NCBI GenBank assembly: GCA_040954595.2
Contig: CM082590.2
Span: 3,720,001 to 3,784,000, forward strand
DNA length: 64,000 bases
Direction of reading: 5' to 3'
DNA from: Balanoglossus misakiensis
Lineage: Eukaryota; Hemichordata
Within the stretch, counting starts at the first letter, position 1. Every line of letters begins with the position of its first letter. A model generated the notes under the pieces. That model did not search any database, was not told the DNA's origin, and worked only from the letters and a program-made list of their open reading frames with translations. This document shows, piece by piece, positions 11,934 to 24,140 of this stretch. A program made the position numbers and the translations under genes.

Positions 11934-13712
11934 CTCACTTAGAGTGGGCCGATCTTTAACGTGTAACGTGTTTTGAAATCGTCAATTACTGCTCTAAAAC
12001 ATGTTAAAGACTCGAGTTGGTATCTTTTAGAATAAATTAATAGGTTTGCTAAAACTAAAGTGATGTTTAAGTGATTCTTTTGTTTTTATGCATGTTAAAG
12101 AATAGGACAAATTATAATATTTGTGACCCTATCCTGATTTGTACAATTAAAGTAGCTTGAGTACTGTTTTTTTCAGGATGTATAGACATTTGAATTATCT
12201 ATGCTATAGTACGTTATTTTTTTTAAATGTAGACAAGAAGTTATAAAACTGTAATTATAAAAAATAATGTCAGTGCCCCCATAGGCTTTACACTGTAGAC
12301 AACAGGGTGTCATAGATTAAAATTTTGGAAAGTAAGAAAACATGTTGTTTAAAGCTTGTTATTTTCAGAGTGTGTTAAGAACATGATGGGATACTTCATA
12401 CATTATTTTAAAGTTGTTACATGAACAGCAATACCAGTAGCTATTGAGTCAAAATAGGTAATTCATATATCTCACAATGACATTTTTGTTATATTGCCAT
12501 GTGTTTGCAAAGTTGCTTTAAACACTTAGCATTGTCCAATTTAAAAACCATTTTCTGTTTTGAAAAGGATATAGAATACTACATAACACATTGAAGAATC
12601 AAATTTATAGTATTAGGAATAAGGAAACCGCATTGTTCCAAGTAAGGCGCTGTCAATCGACAAAGTAGACAATGCTGTTTGACCCCTTTAACAGCATATA
12701 TCATCACCCAAAATTGACATTGATTGTACCACTCTGGTTTCTTTATTTATTCAGCAATGAAGTTCACACTTTAACAATATTTTAAATACATATTGTTGTT
12801 TATAACATATATGAAACAGTTTTAAAATCGGATGATTCTAAGTGTTTAAACCAACTTTGCAAACATATATTGCAATATAACAAAAATGTCATTGTCAGAT
12901 TTATGAATCGCCTATTTTGACTCAATACCTATTGGCATTACTCTTCATGTAACAACTTTAAAAAGCATGTATGGAGTATCCCATCATGTTCTTAACACAT
13001 TCTGAAAATAACAAGCATTAAACAACATGTTTTCTTACTTTCCTAAATTTTTACCTATGACACCCTGTTTTCTATATTGTAAAGCCTATTGTTCACTAAC
13101 ATTTTGTTTCATAATTATACTTTTATAACTTCTTGTCTACATTGTCTCATTTAGAGTGGGCCGATCTTTAAAGTGTAATCTGTTTTGAAATCGTCCACTA
13201 CTGCTCTAAAACATATTAAAGACCTGATGTGGTATCCTTAAGAATAAATTAATATTTGTGCCAATAAAAAATTGATGTCTAAGTGATTCTTTTGTTTTTA
13301 TGCATGTTAAAGAATAGTACAAATGATAAAATATAAGACCCTACCCTAAGATATACAATAAAGGAGATTAAGTACTGATTTTTTCATGAATAATAGACAT
13401 ATAAATTCTCTATTCTGGAGTACATTAATATTTAATCAATGTTGACAAAAGTTATAAAAATATAATTATGAAACCAAAATGTTTGTGCCCCATAGGCTTA
13501 ACACTGTAGGAAACCAGGTGTCATAGGAAAACATTTAGGAAAGTAGGAAAACATGTCGTTTAAAGCTTGTTATTTTCTGAGACTGTTAAGAACATGATGG
13601 GATACTACATACATTTTTTTAAAGTTGTTACCTGTACAGTAATGCCAGTAGCTATTGATACAAAGTAGGTAATTCATTAATCTCACATGGACATTTTCGT
13701 TATATTGCCACT
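11934..13712. repeat. direct and inverted repeat cluster (fold-back)
   Basis: 11934-12495 and 13144-13712 are direct copies, both opening near TTAGAGTGGGCCGATCTTTAA. Between them 12819-13140 is an inverted copy of 12229-12552, sharing for example ATGGGAT plus TCTTAACA and GTTATATTGC in reverse complement. The inverted pair with a ~265-bp loop can fold into a long hairpin. No transposase is present. Confidence 0.75.
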
Positions 13713-13840
13713 TTATTTTTGGCACACCAGTTGATTTATTCTTGAAGATTTCACATCGGGTCTTGAATATGTTTTAGAGTAATGATTGGCGACAGGGTAC
13801 ACTTTTAAGAACGACCTACTCCAAGTGTGTAAAATCTGAT

Positions 13841-14581
13841 TTAAGGTGGCATTGCATGAAAAGTTGTGATTTTTGCCAAATTTTACTTTTTTACATAAAT
13901 CGGTAGGCCTAATACTGACCCACAACCTGACTAATACGTCTTGGCGGAAATGGTGCATAATCACCCCAAAATAGCACTTTTCTGAATGAGTTCACAGCTT
14001 AACAAATAGGTGTCAGCAATGCAAATAGCCGTTTTTCTCAGTTTGCATTTTCGCTGCTCTTGACAACTTCGGACTAAAATAGCTTCGCCCTGCGTTGGCC
14101 GAATTTGCTCAAATTTTGACAGGGAATTGTGTATGACCCATCCAACAAAACGCTAGTTTTGTTTGTCGATAAAGTGTCCCTGGCGGGAATAAACTCTGAT
14201 TCAATACAACTCACCGTGAATTTGATCAAATTTTCTGAAAATCTAACTTTTAAACGCTGTTACTCCTCAATGGAAGCAGATAACGCAAAACAAAATTAGC
14301 GTTTTTTTGCACGTGTACTCTAGTTTTGAATGACATATTAAGATGCATGATGCATGGTCAACTTTTTTACCTATTTTAAATTTCATGACATAATATCAAA
14401 AAATGGTTTTTTTCACCCAAAATCGCCACCATTTCCGGGGATCAATAATATTTGCAACTCAAACAAAAGTTCAAAATCTCAGCTTCCAGAATATATATGG
14501 TTTATGGGGGTTTTAACTTTTTCTTTGATGAGAAATAGGCCTCTGAAAAAGTCTCGACGGTTTCATGCAGTGCCACCTTAA
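13841..14581. mobile_element. 741-bp TTAA-flanked element, piggyBac-like, non-autonomous
   Basis: TTAA at 13841-13844 is followed by GGTGGCATTGCATGAAA. The right end is TTTCATGCAGTGCCACC followed by TTAA at 14578-14581. These are terminal inverted repeats inside a TTAA duplication, the signature of piggyBac-type transposition. The interior has no transposase frame. A second, 3'-truncated copy lies at 48590-49265, which confirms dispersal. Confidence 0.85.
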
Positions 14582-14819
14582 TAACATGCATCCACTGTTC
14601 ATGTAATACATGGGCAAGTTTAAATTGGGGACCAGTGTTTATCACTTACCCTTAGCTTCATTTCTCTTCATGATTGCATTGGTTCATTTCCTGTAGATTA
14701 TTGTGCATGTTACAACAGATTGACTTCAAAAGTACTGCATTTTAAAGTCGCCAGTACTTAGGACGTACACCTATTGGGCAGCACTTTAAACCACTGCATC
14801 TTCTTCAAAACATGTATGT

Positions 14820-15990
14820 ATTTATTGAGTGATTGGCTAATCAAGCTAACAAGGCGTTGACCCTGCTGTCAGTTGCCAGGTGGAAACTAGGGTATTTGCA
14901 ATTTGAATGTCACTTCAAGGTGTTTGATGCCATGATCTTACCCATTCTCTGTTATGGATCGGAGATTTGGGGTTTTCAGTTTTATGACATTATAGAAAAA
15001 GTGCAAAGAACGTGGTGCAAGATTTTTCTAGGTGTGCCAAGGAGCACTACCAATGAAGCTGTAATTGGAGAATGTGGGCGGTTGCCAGTGTATGTTCACA
15101 CAATGAAACGTTGTATTCGTTACTGGGTGAAACTTATAGAGATGCCACAGGAAAGACTCCCTAGGCAACCATATTTAATGCTATGTAATCTTGACCGTTT
15201 AGGCCGTCACACTTGGGCAACATCGGTGAATACATTTTATTTTCATTTGGGTTCGGGCACGCCTGGATTTCCCAGGAAATAGGCAATAAGCGCTTGTTCC
15301 TTTCAGCATTTGAGACAAGAATTTCGGATATTTTGAAGCAACAATGGAAGTCACATTGTTCGTCCAAAACCAAACTCCGTACATACACACTTTTTAAATC
15401 ATTGTTACAGCCTGAAAAGTATCTCAATGTCAACTGTACACGAAATGTCAAAGACATTTTTGCATGTTTTCGCTGTTCTGCCCTTCCTCTTGCAATAGAG
15501 GAGGAAAGACATCTGAACGTGGACGTTTCAGAGACACTGTAGGCTATGCTCTGGTGAACAAATAGAAGACGAGTATCACTTTTTACTTGTTTGCCCCTTA
15601 TATGACAGTCTTAGAAAACAATATATTGGTGACATTAAGAATCCTCACTTCCAAATGTTTGTAAACTTCATGAGTGCATCAGAATCCTCCAAGATTCTTT
15701 CGCTATGTAATTATGTTTACAATGCTTTTAAACTTAGAGAAACTGTGTTAAAAAACCATGAATCCATACAATAAGCTGTTAAGTTCCTCACTTTGTATCC
15801 TGAGTATGTAATTCCACATGTTTGCTTTTTGATGTTGTCACTTGTACTATTTGAGTACATGTATTATTTAATTCATTTTTGTACAATCTTCTGATTACCT
15901 TTATACCCCCTTGCTTATGGGCTGGAGACCTTGGAAAGCAATAAACGTGCACTGTTGTGCACCTGAACTGAACAACAACAACAACAACAA
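14820..15990 (+). pseudogene. 3' end of a decayed non-LTR retrotransposon (ORF2 C-terminus and tail)
   Basis: Three successive frames spell one protein tail. 14833-15281 includes ILPILCYGSEIWG, a typical post-reverse-transcriptase motif. A frame shift near 15265 leads to a second frame ending at 15541. Another shift leads to CRLCSGEQIEDEYHFLLVCP and a stop at 15772-15774. The final part has the Cys-His pattern common at the C-terminus of CR1/L2-like LINEs. It is followed by about 200 bp of untranslated DNA and an AAC repeat at about 15970-15990 as the 3' terminus. The 5' part with the catalytic reverse transcriptase is missing, so this is a 5'-truncated dead copy. The clade assignment is uncertain. 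Confidence 0.75.
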
Positions 15991-16241
15991 CCAGACAAAC
16001 AAACAATCAATCAACAACAAAAACATAATTATTCACCCCAGGAAAATCAGTTTAGAGCCAAAAGTACTATTTCTTCTCTATAATCAGAAAAGTTGTTTGT
16101 ACTTAGTTGAGTCATCAGCCTTTATATTCTGGTTTAGAAAACCGAAACATACGAGCATGTTTCCCCATTCTGAGCGTTTTTGGCCTTTAAATTTTCATCA
16201 TTGCTGGTGCTGGACATACACTGAATACATTCAGACGTTAC

Positions 16242-16652
16242 CTGCATCTGCAGTGCAGTTCTTCGTCCCTGCCTGAGCAGCAGTGGTACCAAAATCAGCA
16301 CAGGCCACGTTGTTGGTGACGTCATCATCCGTCACTGTGATTGAACCACAGACTTTGGTGTAGGCATCGCAGTTAGCAGCGTCGAGGGTAAGTGACGCGA
16401 CTAGATCGGCGTAACTTCCGGACACCGTTACTGCTGTCCCGCCAGGTGCATTGTCCCCAGTCGCGGTCACTTCGGTTGATTTCGTGGAGCCATCGGCATT
16501 GCTGAAATACACTTTGACGTCACTAGGCGACCCGCCATTTCCAGTTACTGTATATGCCAATGTGAAAGTGGTGGAGACGGCTTCTCCAACGCGGAATACC
16601 CCACTTGCAGGAGCAGGCGATGTTACCGTCAATGTCGAAGCAGCAATATCAT
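16242..16652 (-). CDS. exon: extracellular domain copy 2 (intact)
   Basis: 411 bp, acceptor CTTTTTAG before 16652 and donor GTAACG after 16242, phase 1 at both ends. Encodes a Ser/Thr/Val-rich domain with VTSPAPASGVF near the start and CGSITVTDDDVTNNVAC near the end. Uninterrupted frame. Confidence 0.7.
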
Positions 16653-19613
16653 CTAAAAAGGAAGACATGGTGTTGCTCAGTAACTTTGCACTTTCATTTG
16701 TGTTTCAAATTTAAATGGAGAAAGTCTCTCTCTCGCCGCCATCGTACCGATTTGCACTGGTTTGGTCTGAGGGTCTTGTATAGGCCCTACTGATTAACAC
16801 GCACTTGGCAGTCTAACAGGCCTGGGAGCCAGGATTCTAGGCACCCTGGAAATCAAACCAGTTTCAACCGACTTGGCAGTGTTAGGGTTAATTAAATGGA
16901 CAAAATCACTCTCTCGCTGACCTTTTTCCATTAATTATGTTTGATACACCGTTTATGTTATTCTATATGTGGATATATAGTGAATCAACGTTCAACCACA
17001 CACATCTTCCATCCCGTTTGAAAGATAGGAGAGTAAAAATCTCGCCAAAATGTATAAATGGTAAACGCCGATTATTCATTTTGGTGAGTTTTTCACTCGC
17101 GTGTCTGCAAGTGGGATGGAAGTTGTGTGTGGTCGAACGTTGATTCATTATATATCCACATGTAGAATAAAATAAACAGTGTCTTGTATCAAATATAATT
17201 AATGGAAAGGGGTTAAAGAGAGAGAGACTTTGTCCCTTTAATGGCAAACGGGCAGCGAGAGGGGGCTTTGTCCCTTTAATGATGTGCATGCATGTCACGA
17301 CCGTCCAATAACAATCAGATACGATAAAGGAATATTCATGTTTTCCAAACATTCTGCAGTTATGTAAATGTATTTCTGAGAGATAGTTGAGCTTATTTTG
17401 TCTGTTAGTATATGAAGATAACATTTATGACAAATTGCCAAAAAATTAAAGAAATCTCAGTACAGCCGGAAATTCAGGCAATTTTAAAAAAGAAAGTGAA
17501 ATATTTCAATGAAAAATAAAACTATAATGCCTCAGTGGAGTACATTTACATACATTTGTTTTAGTGGATGAGATTATGCTTTGTTTATAAAGTTTCAAAG
17601 AGGAGAATGCAACGTTTTCATTGTTTTTGAGTGTGCCCATGTTGGCCGCCATATTTCTTTGCGGCAAAGCTTTATTATTTATATGGTTAAAACTTGCACA
17701 CGCAATCTAAGCGTATATGCTTCAGTGCATTCATCACTATATGGGCGAATGGTTGTACAGTTGACATGGTTTGGGGGGGGGGAGGGTAGTTCTCCCCAAA
17801 ATTAAATCTCGTGGAGCTTTTAGGTATTCGTCGATATCAAATGACGTCAGACGCGCCCAGGCGGCAGTTACGTTCGCATTCAAATTTCCAGATGACGGGC
17901 AAATTCAGCAACGTGGTGCAGACAAAGACTGTACAGACGAAATGCCATGAGGCTGATGAGGCACCATACCTGATACATGTTATGTGTTTGACGGTTCTAA
18001 AGTAAACCATGCTCGGAAAAACTTTTACTGGATGCCGAAATATTGCTTGCCCGTCATCTATGACAACGCCATGGGTCACATGGCCGGATCATGTGACTGA
18101 TAGTAAAGAATAGTTTCGCAATAATTTAATACTCACTACAGATTTTGGTGTTGGCTTTGTCAGCGCCAAAGTCAACACACGCCTCGTTGTTGGTGGCGTC
18201 ATCATCCGTCACTGTGATGGCAGCACACAGTTTGGTGTATGCGGCACAGTTAGCGGTGTAGAGTATTAGCGAAGCCGTGAGGTCCCGGAAACTCCCAGAA
18301 GCTCCATATAGTATAGTGCCGCGCGGTGCATCCATACCACCTGCCGTGACTTCACCCGACTTTGTTGAGCCGTCTGCGTTGCTGAAGTAGATCTTCACAG
18401 CGCTAGGTGTTGCTCCAGCCCCTGTTACAGTATATGCCAGTGAAAGGTGGTAAATACACCCGTCCCATCAGTAAATCCACCTGTTGTTGGGTCTGGTACG
18501 GTTACCGTTAACGTTGTCGCTTCCATGTCATCTGAAACACGAAACAAACAACACTGATTTCTACATTTGTACATAATTAAATATTAATTCGTAATTGATG
18601 ACGCATTTATTTGTTATTATCACTATTTAATGGTTTGTTCCCACCTGCTTGTGTTTAACAGTGAGGGTATTACGAGTCTTCAGGGTCTATTTTACTAGTG
18701 GAAATACATGGACCGATTTTCAGTGTGTGACCGGAACTAATTCGGGAATTGATCGGCTGGCTGGTACACAGCGTGAACGGTTACGCCCAGTGATCAGTAT
18801 ACACATGATGACTGACAATGAGGGCAACAGTGTATTTTTGATGACTGAGGGCGCTGCTAGTCACAACTAAAACAGTCTTGTTTTCCCGAGAGCATTGCCT
18901 GAAGGAAAACGACTGTATACACATGATGACTGACAATGAGGGCAACATGGTATTTTGATGACCTAGGGCGCTGCTAGTCACAACTAAAACAGACTGTTTT
19001 GGTGTGACTGGCCGTCCCGAGGTCATCAAAAATACACTGTTGCCCTCATTGTCAGTCATCATGTGTTTTATAACACACAAAACACGACTCACACCACATC
19101 CAGGCAACAGTACCGGGCAGAAACCGATCGAACTGATGCCCAAGGGAACAGTTCAAAATGACTAAGGTCACGTGATGGCGTATTGACGAATCACAATCGA
19201 AGGTTAATTATGTGCATACCTAATTGCAGGTGGACCAATAGGGCTAGAGGTCTGGTTTATGTTGGACATGAACCAGTATGGGGTCAAAAAATTTTGCCGA
19301 AATTTTGGGTGACCTTAGGTGACCCTGACCTACTTTCCCATATCTCGGCATCCAGAGCACATACAGCCTTGGCATTTGGAGGGATGGAACACCTAATGGA
19401 GTCTCACACTTGACCTCATCCACTGTTATGGTGCGCAAATTCGATGGTTGAACTATGTTGACCCCATTCACGCCATGTGCCAGTTTGGCAAGGGCCCCGC
19501 TACTGCTGCTTGCAGCTACATTTTTTTGCAGTGTATACATACCTGGAATTTGAGCCTGGCATATAGACAGGAAACCGAGTAGGGAGACGAGAGCCAGTGG
19601 CAGGCAGAGGGAC
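16242..19613 (-). CDS. secreted or cell-surface repeat-domain protein, partial gene
   Basis: Three exons can be chained on the minus strand: 19543-19613, 18137-18531 and 16242-16652, all with GT-AG borders and all in phase 1. The first encodes a hydrophobic leader (LALVSLLGFLSICQAQIP) with a plausible signal-peptidase site after CQA. The next two encode copies of one ~135-residue beta-rich domain that share VKxYFSNADGSTKS, ITVTDDD, TNN and four spaced cysteines. Exons that begin and end in the same phase are typical of shuffled extracellular domains. The 18.1-kb copy has lost one nucleotide near 18448, so the frame breaks inside it: either a pseudogene, an allele, or an assembly error. I do not recognise the domain; an Ig/cadherin-like or Calx-beta-like sandwich is a guess. 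The start codon may be split by an upstream intron, since the exon begins G-TCC. The 3' end of the gene is not found and may lie outside the window. Confidence 0.6.
16892..17279. mobile_element. palindromic TTAA element, copy 1
   Basis: TTAA at 16892, then ATGGACAAAATC. The right end GAGAGAGACTTTGTCCC is followed by TTAA at 17238-17241, with a second partial end to TTAA at 17276-17279. The two halves are inverted copies meeting at a centre that reads CGCCAAAATG against CATTTTGGTGAG. It lies upstream of the 16.2-kb exon, in the intron. A solo end of the same family is at about 16711-16740. Confidence 0.8.
17280..18136. other. intron between the two domain exons
   Basis: No second exon copy is seen. 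A run of nine Gs at about 17770 and otherwise unremarkable sequence. Confidence 0.5.
18137..18531 (-). pseudogene. exon: extracellular domain copy 1, 1-nt frameshift
   Basis: Acceptor GTTTCAG precedes 18531 and donor GTGAGT follows 18137. Downstream of about 18440 the frame reads AYTVTGAGATPSAVKIYFSN and ITVTDDDATNNEAC, clearly homologous to the 16.2-kb exon. Upstream, the first ~28 codons are in another frame. Where the intact copy reads ACC ACT TTC ACA TTG, this copy is one base short in a T run. Exon length 395 bp is consistent with loss of one base from a 396-bp phase-1 exon. Confidence 0.65.
18797..19066. repeat. two direct and one inverted copy of a short repeat
   Basis: ACACATGATGACTGACAATG followed by AGGGCAACA occurs at about 18800 and 18919, with ~80 bp of shared downstream sequence (GGGCGCTGCTAGTCACAAC). 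An inverted copy reads TTGCCCTCATTGTCAGTCAT at about 19040. The copies could form a hairpin. Confidence 0.8.
19543..19613 (-). CDS. exon: signal peptide
   Basis: 71 bp with a pyrimidine-rich acceptor ending in CACAG and donor GTATGT. Encodes SLCLPLALVSLLGFLSICQA then QIP; hydrophobic core about 13 residues. The first coding base is a lone G after the acceptor, so an AT from an upstream exon would give ATG, but that exon is not identified. Confidence 0.55.
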
Positions 19614-20144
19614 CTGTGATTGATTGAATGAATGCAAAGAAAAGGAGTGAAACATTACAAACGCGCAGCGTCAGTCACATCTTGTGTTTCTCTCGTCTGT
19701 ATTCAATACACGCAATTTGTTCAAGGAAATACCTTCATTAAAAGCCCATCTCTCGATCCCAGGGCAGTACAATGGATTCAAACATGAAAGTCTTTGTCTT
19801 AGCACGTAACTGTTTATTGGAAACAAAAGATTTGACCCACTGTTGAGTTAGGCCTTTAAAGGCACATAAGCTGCAACTTTTGGGATCATTATCATAATTT
19901 GTTTTCAAACTGTACAAACATTAGCCCATGCAAATGTAGGCACTGAACTATATACAAGTATAAAAATCGCTAAATATAAGTGCTCTTTCCCAACCTAAGA
20001 AACGTGTACATGGTGATAATATTCTACGTGGTAGAAGTTGATTTCGTGAAGGAATACAAAGGGACCCGCTGGCAACGTAAGTGGAATGGCATAAGGCGTA
20101 AGTACCGGAGGTTTTCTGAGTCCTTTACCGCTCCGATCCCCATA
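19614..20144. other. upstream region of the secreted-protein gene
   Basis: Should contain the 5' exon of the minus-strand gene. No ORF or promoter motif can be supported. Confidence 0.3.
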
Positions 20145-20490
20145 TTAAAGGGACACAGTCTCTCTCACTGCCCGTTTTTCTATTAATTATGTTTGATGCA
20201 AGATACTGTTTATGTTATTCTACATGTGGATATATAGTGAATCAATGTTCGACCACACACAACTTTCATCCCGTTTGTAGGATATAAGAGTAAAAATCTA
20301 GCCAAAATGAATAAATGGTTAAGACCATTTTGGCGAGTTTTTCACTCTCGTGTCTACAAGTTGGATTGAAGTTGTGTGTGGTTGAACGTTGATTCACTAT
20401 ATATCCACATGTAGAATAATATAAACAGTGTCTCTTATCAAATATTATTAATGGAAAAAGGGCAGCGAGAGAGAGACTTTGTCCCTTTAA
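20145..20490. mobile_element. palindromic TTAA element, copy 2 (complete, 346 bp)
   Basis: TTAA at 20145-20148, then AGGGACACAGTCTCTCTCAC. The right end GAGAGAGACTTTGTCCCT is followed by TTAA at 20487-20490. Nearly the whole element is an inverted repeat around a short centre (about 20318-20325), so a transcript would form a ~160-bp hairpin. TTAA target duplications suggest piggyBac-type mobilisation; no protein encoded. Confidence 0.85.
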
Positions 20491-22892
20491 CAAGGTTTAA
20501 AGATAAAAAGTCCACCAAGTTCACGTAAAGCAAATGTTGAAGTTATCAATGCAGATATTCAACAAAATGAGCAAAGCATCTGATCCATCACGGCGATGCA
20601 ATAGTTTCGACAATCGTCTACCAAAGATAATTCATATAATTTCTCCAACAATGCTAACAGAGGACGCCTTTTGCCTTTCGCATCAACCAACAAGTACCGG
20701 TCTCTTGATATGAAGATACAACAAATAATCACACATTGTCGAGAGTCAGTGACCCGGGTCATACTGACAGCTCAGCCAATCAGGCGATGATCAAAATCCT
20801 GACATCGGCCATTTTGTTTTACAAAGCTTTCAATAGTATTTCCCCAGACCCTTTTCTGGAGAGCATCGGAAGAGCAAAGGCGTCTGGGTAACCGAGACTA
20901 ATGGTCGACACAATTTCAAGATGGCCGGTTGAGGGCGCGTCAGTAAAGAGCCTTGTAGGGACAAAAAATTGCGGTTTGGAGATTGTTATATTACAAAATG
21001 TTCTAATGTCAGAGAGGGACACCCCTTCCCACACTCACCCCTTTCATTCTTTCACACCTTTCATGTATTGCCTGGTGTACCTGGGCAGAGTACTTGCCCC
21101 CCCCCCCCCCAATGCTAACTTTGAGCGGTGAATTTATTCATGTATGCACATTTCCATTGTAAGTCATTCACCACCAGAATGTTGGTTACATTTGCCACCC
21201 CCCCCCCCCCCCAACCATGAATTGCTCCCTAAGCCCCTGGATTCGCAAATTTTTTGTACAATGTGCACTCTCATCCATTTGGGCTAAGATTATTCCTCAA
21301 ATAATTAAGTGAAAACATACAAAAAAATCCTTTCAAACAAATGCAACGCAATTTGAATGAAGACCAATGGGCTATTTATTGTCCTATCATAGAACATCGA
21401 AAGGGTATATGAATAAGGCTTTCCAACAAAAGGTACTACATAATTAGATTTAAACATTATTTTTCGCTTCAAATGAATATAGTGCAAACAAATTCTGTCT
21501 CAATTTTATTCAAACAAAATTGCCAATATTGGAATGAATTTTTCAAATACATGTCATCAATAATTGAAATATCAACCTGTCTTCTTTATCAGTATATGTA
21601 GAAATCTTAAAAACTATCATTCTTATTAATATGCCCAGAAGTGTGGGTTTTAAGAATCACGGAAATGTTATTTATGAGCTCAGTGGTACTAAAATTAAAA
21701 AGTTTGATCGTGCTTACAAATTTCGAGATGGTGCATTCAAGCAAAGAAAACAACCAAACATGTTTTGAACTAAAGCAATTTGTAATACATTGTTTTGTGG
21801 ATGATTTTCTACATTATGAAAAGTAAACTTTCCCTTCAACTATAACCATACCAAATAATAAGGAAATGTGACTGTAATCTTTACACAAATGAATATTTTA
21901 AATGAGGCTTCATGTATTAGAATAAAACTTACTAACTGAATGTGTTGGCCAGTATTGTCAGCACCAACAATCTTGTCATTTGAGATGCTTGCATTTTCCT
22001 TCACATTATACAAAACCCATTCGTTTGTACAGCGAACCTTGTCACTAATACTCAACAACTACATTTAAACACACGTCACATATGTCCGGCTGAAACACAA
22101 AGCATATTCTCGGCTAAACGATGTATCACATATACTGTGATAATAATACTTAACTAAATGTCATTTCTAATCAAAACAAAAACATCACATACAGTGATTC
22201 TAATCGTTGATTATATGTCACTATTCGAGCGATAATGATCCTTGAGTATCACATACAAGTACTTTTTTGTGTCAGCATCATATGGGTAGATATGTTCTAT
22301 TAGTACTAAAACTGTCAAATCTACCATTGGGCCATACTTGGATTATTTTATATTATTTCAAGTACAGCAAACCCTAGCCAATCCGGTAAAATAAGTGTAA
22401 CCAGAATACATTGTCAATTCTCTTTCATTGAGAACCACATGTTACAGGAATATCTATAAACCTGGAACCTCTGCAAACAGACCATTATCTTCCACCCTTT
22501 TGGTATCCACTAAAGACTGGAATTTTACTGGAATTTATAACTGCTGCAAGATAGTAAATATTGTGCCTTTAACTTACAGTTTTCATTCACAATTGTTCCA
22601 CAGCTAAATATATGACCACTGTCCGTGTGACATTTCACAGGCCGGCTTTGTTATTGAGAAGACAGTCATGGTTGGAGGGTGGTTTGGTGTATTGGCTTCA
22701 TTTTCTCTGCGGGGCTAATTACTGTATGTGTGTTGGGAACTTTTCACTTGCACACACCAATTCCGTTACTCAGTTAAATTCGTAGACATTGCAACAATTT
22801 TCATGGAAATACTGCCATCCTTTGCAATACAAACCAGAAATTGTTATACTGACGTCACACCGGTCTGCTTCTGAGATGTTGATGTCAGCATC
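20491..22892. other. intergenic and 3' flank of the Roc-COR-Death gene
   Basis: Long C runs at about 21100 and 21199. AT-rich DNA from 21.2 to 22.6 kb. The stretch next to 22892 is likely 3' untranslated region of the minus-strand gene. No frame with a recognisable domain. Confidence 0.45.
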
Positions 22893-24140
22893 TTAGGACG
22901 TTAGATGTAGATGAGCCATGTCACCTTCAACACCATGATGATCAGCTGACACACCAAGTTTTCGGAACATCTCATGTATTTCGTATCTGGCAGCGTAGAC
23001 ATCACAACTTTCTTGCTCAAGAATTTTAACCAGGTTGGAAAAATTGCTCTTACAGAATTTGTTATCTGCAGTTGGTTGTTGGCCTGCATGTTGTTGTCCT
23101 CCGCAGCCCTTGGACCAGACAGATAAAGCATGTTGTGTGGGAGATTGAATCGATGCACTGTGTTGCCATGAAGCCACCTCCATTTGAGGGATCCCCATCA
23201 AGTCTGCCATAGCCCTGTAGTCATTGCCGGAGAACCGGATGATATCCATGATATTAGAAAATATCTTGAGGGCATCCTTCAGCATCCACTTGACATCACT
23301 TTCATATCCATATTTACGGAGGAATGTGGTATCATATCCAGCACAGAGCAAGTCAGTGACAGCTTCTTCTTGACCTGTTTGCTCATCATACACTCCACTT
23401 CCATTCTGCTCAGCTTCTGTGATTTTCTGCATTTGGTAGATTCTTACATTCTCTGGGTTGCTGTGAATTCGCAGCGAGTGGGCGCTGAGAATATGGGTGT
23501 CGACCTCGATACCCGGACAGCAGATCTCTATGACGTCATAGATATCATTGGTCACCATTTCCAGTAACTGGTAACACGCCCCTATGTCTTCTCCCTTTTC
23601 TGCTCTGACACAGGTGTGGATTGCCGTCCATCCATCTGTCATGTACACCAATCCTTCTACGATGTGGCAGACTTTGATACCATTCTTCCATATTCCACTG
23701 GGAGGGTAACCCATTTCCTCAAAGTGACGGTAGAGCCTGGTCTGTAGGCGTGGGAACAAACCTGGTGTGAAGCTGTCTGTTTCATCATGACATTCGATTC
23801 TTCTACCAAAATAGTGATGCTTAGTGGAATCCGATTCCCATTGATTTGCTGGCATTTTATCTTCCAAGAGTCCAGGGATGATGTAAGATTTTGGATTGGA
23901 CTCATCTTCATGGAGAAGCTCAAAATGCTTGAGAAGAGCCATGACTAAGTTGGTATCACCGTAACCACTGAATACTCGAGCAATTTCTGTCTCGTGATAG
24001 AACTTCTGATTTTTCGGCAGTTTGTCGCTGTATTGAACGAAGATATCAGTTGCCATCAGTCGACCTAAGATTTCTGAACACAACCACTGACCATCAAGAA
24101 CAATGATATCATCACCAAGTGGATTCTTTACAAAGATAAT
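22893..24140 (-). CDS. exon 13: COR C-terminal part and Death domain
   Basis: 1248 bp, acceptor TTGTTGCAG, stop TAA at 22893-22895. Starts IIFVKNPLGDDIIVLDGQWL, typical of COR. Exon residues about 295-396 form the Death domain (DYRAMADLMGIPQMEVASW, then a Gln/Gly-rich loop, then NFSNLVKILEQ and IHEMFRKLG). Confidence 0.88.
   Translation of the reverse strand: MIFVKNPLGDDIIVLDGQWLCSEILGRLMATDIFVQYSDKLPKNQKFYHETEIARVFSGYGDTNLVMALLKHFELLHEDESNPKSYIIPGLLEDKMPANQWESDSTKHHYFGRRIECHDETDSFTPGLFPRLQTRLYRHFEEMGYPPSGIWKNGIKVCHIVEGLVYMTDGWTAIHTCVRAEKGEDIGACYQLLEMVTNDIYDVIEICCPGIEVDTHILSAHSLRIHSNPENVRIYQMQKITEAEQNGSGVYDEQTGQEEAVTDLLCAGYDTTFLRKYGYESDVKWMLKDALKIFSNIMDIIRFSGNDYRAMADLMGIPQMEVASWQHSASIQSPTQHALSVWSKGCGGQQHAGQQPTADNKFCKSNFSNLVKILEQESCDVYAARYEIHEMFRKLGVSADHHGVEGDMAHLHLTS

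Noticed and set aside
15911-16276. 121-codon plus-strand frame with an Asn run
   Set aside because: The Asn run is the AAC tail of the LINE fragment, and the end overlaps the opposite-strand exon.
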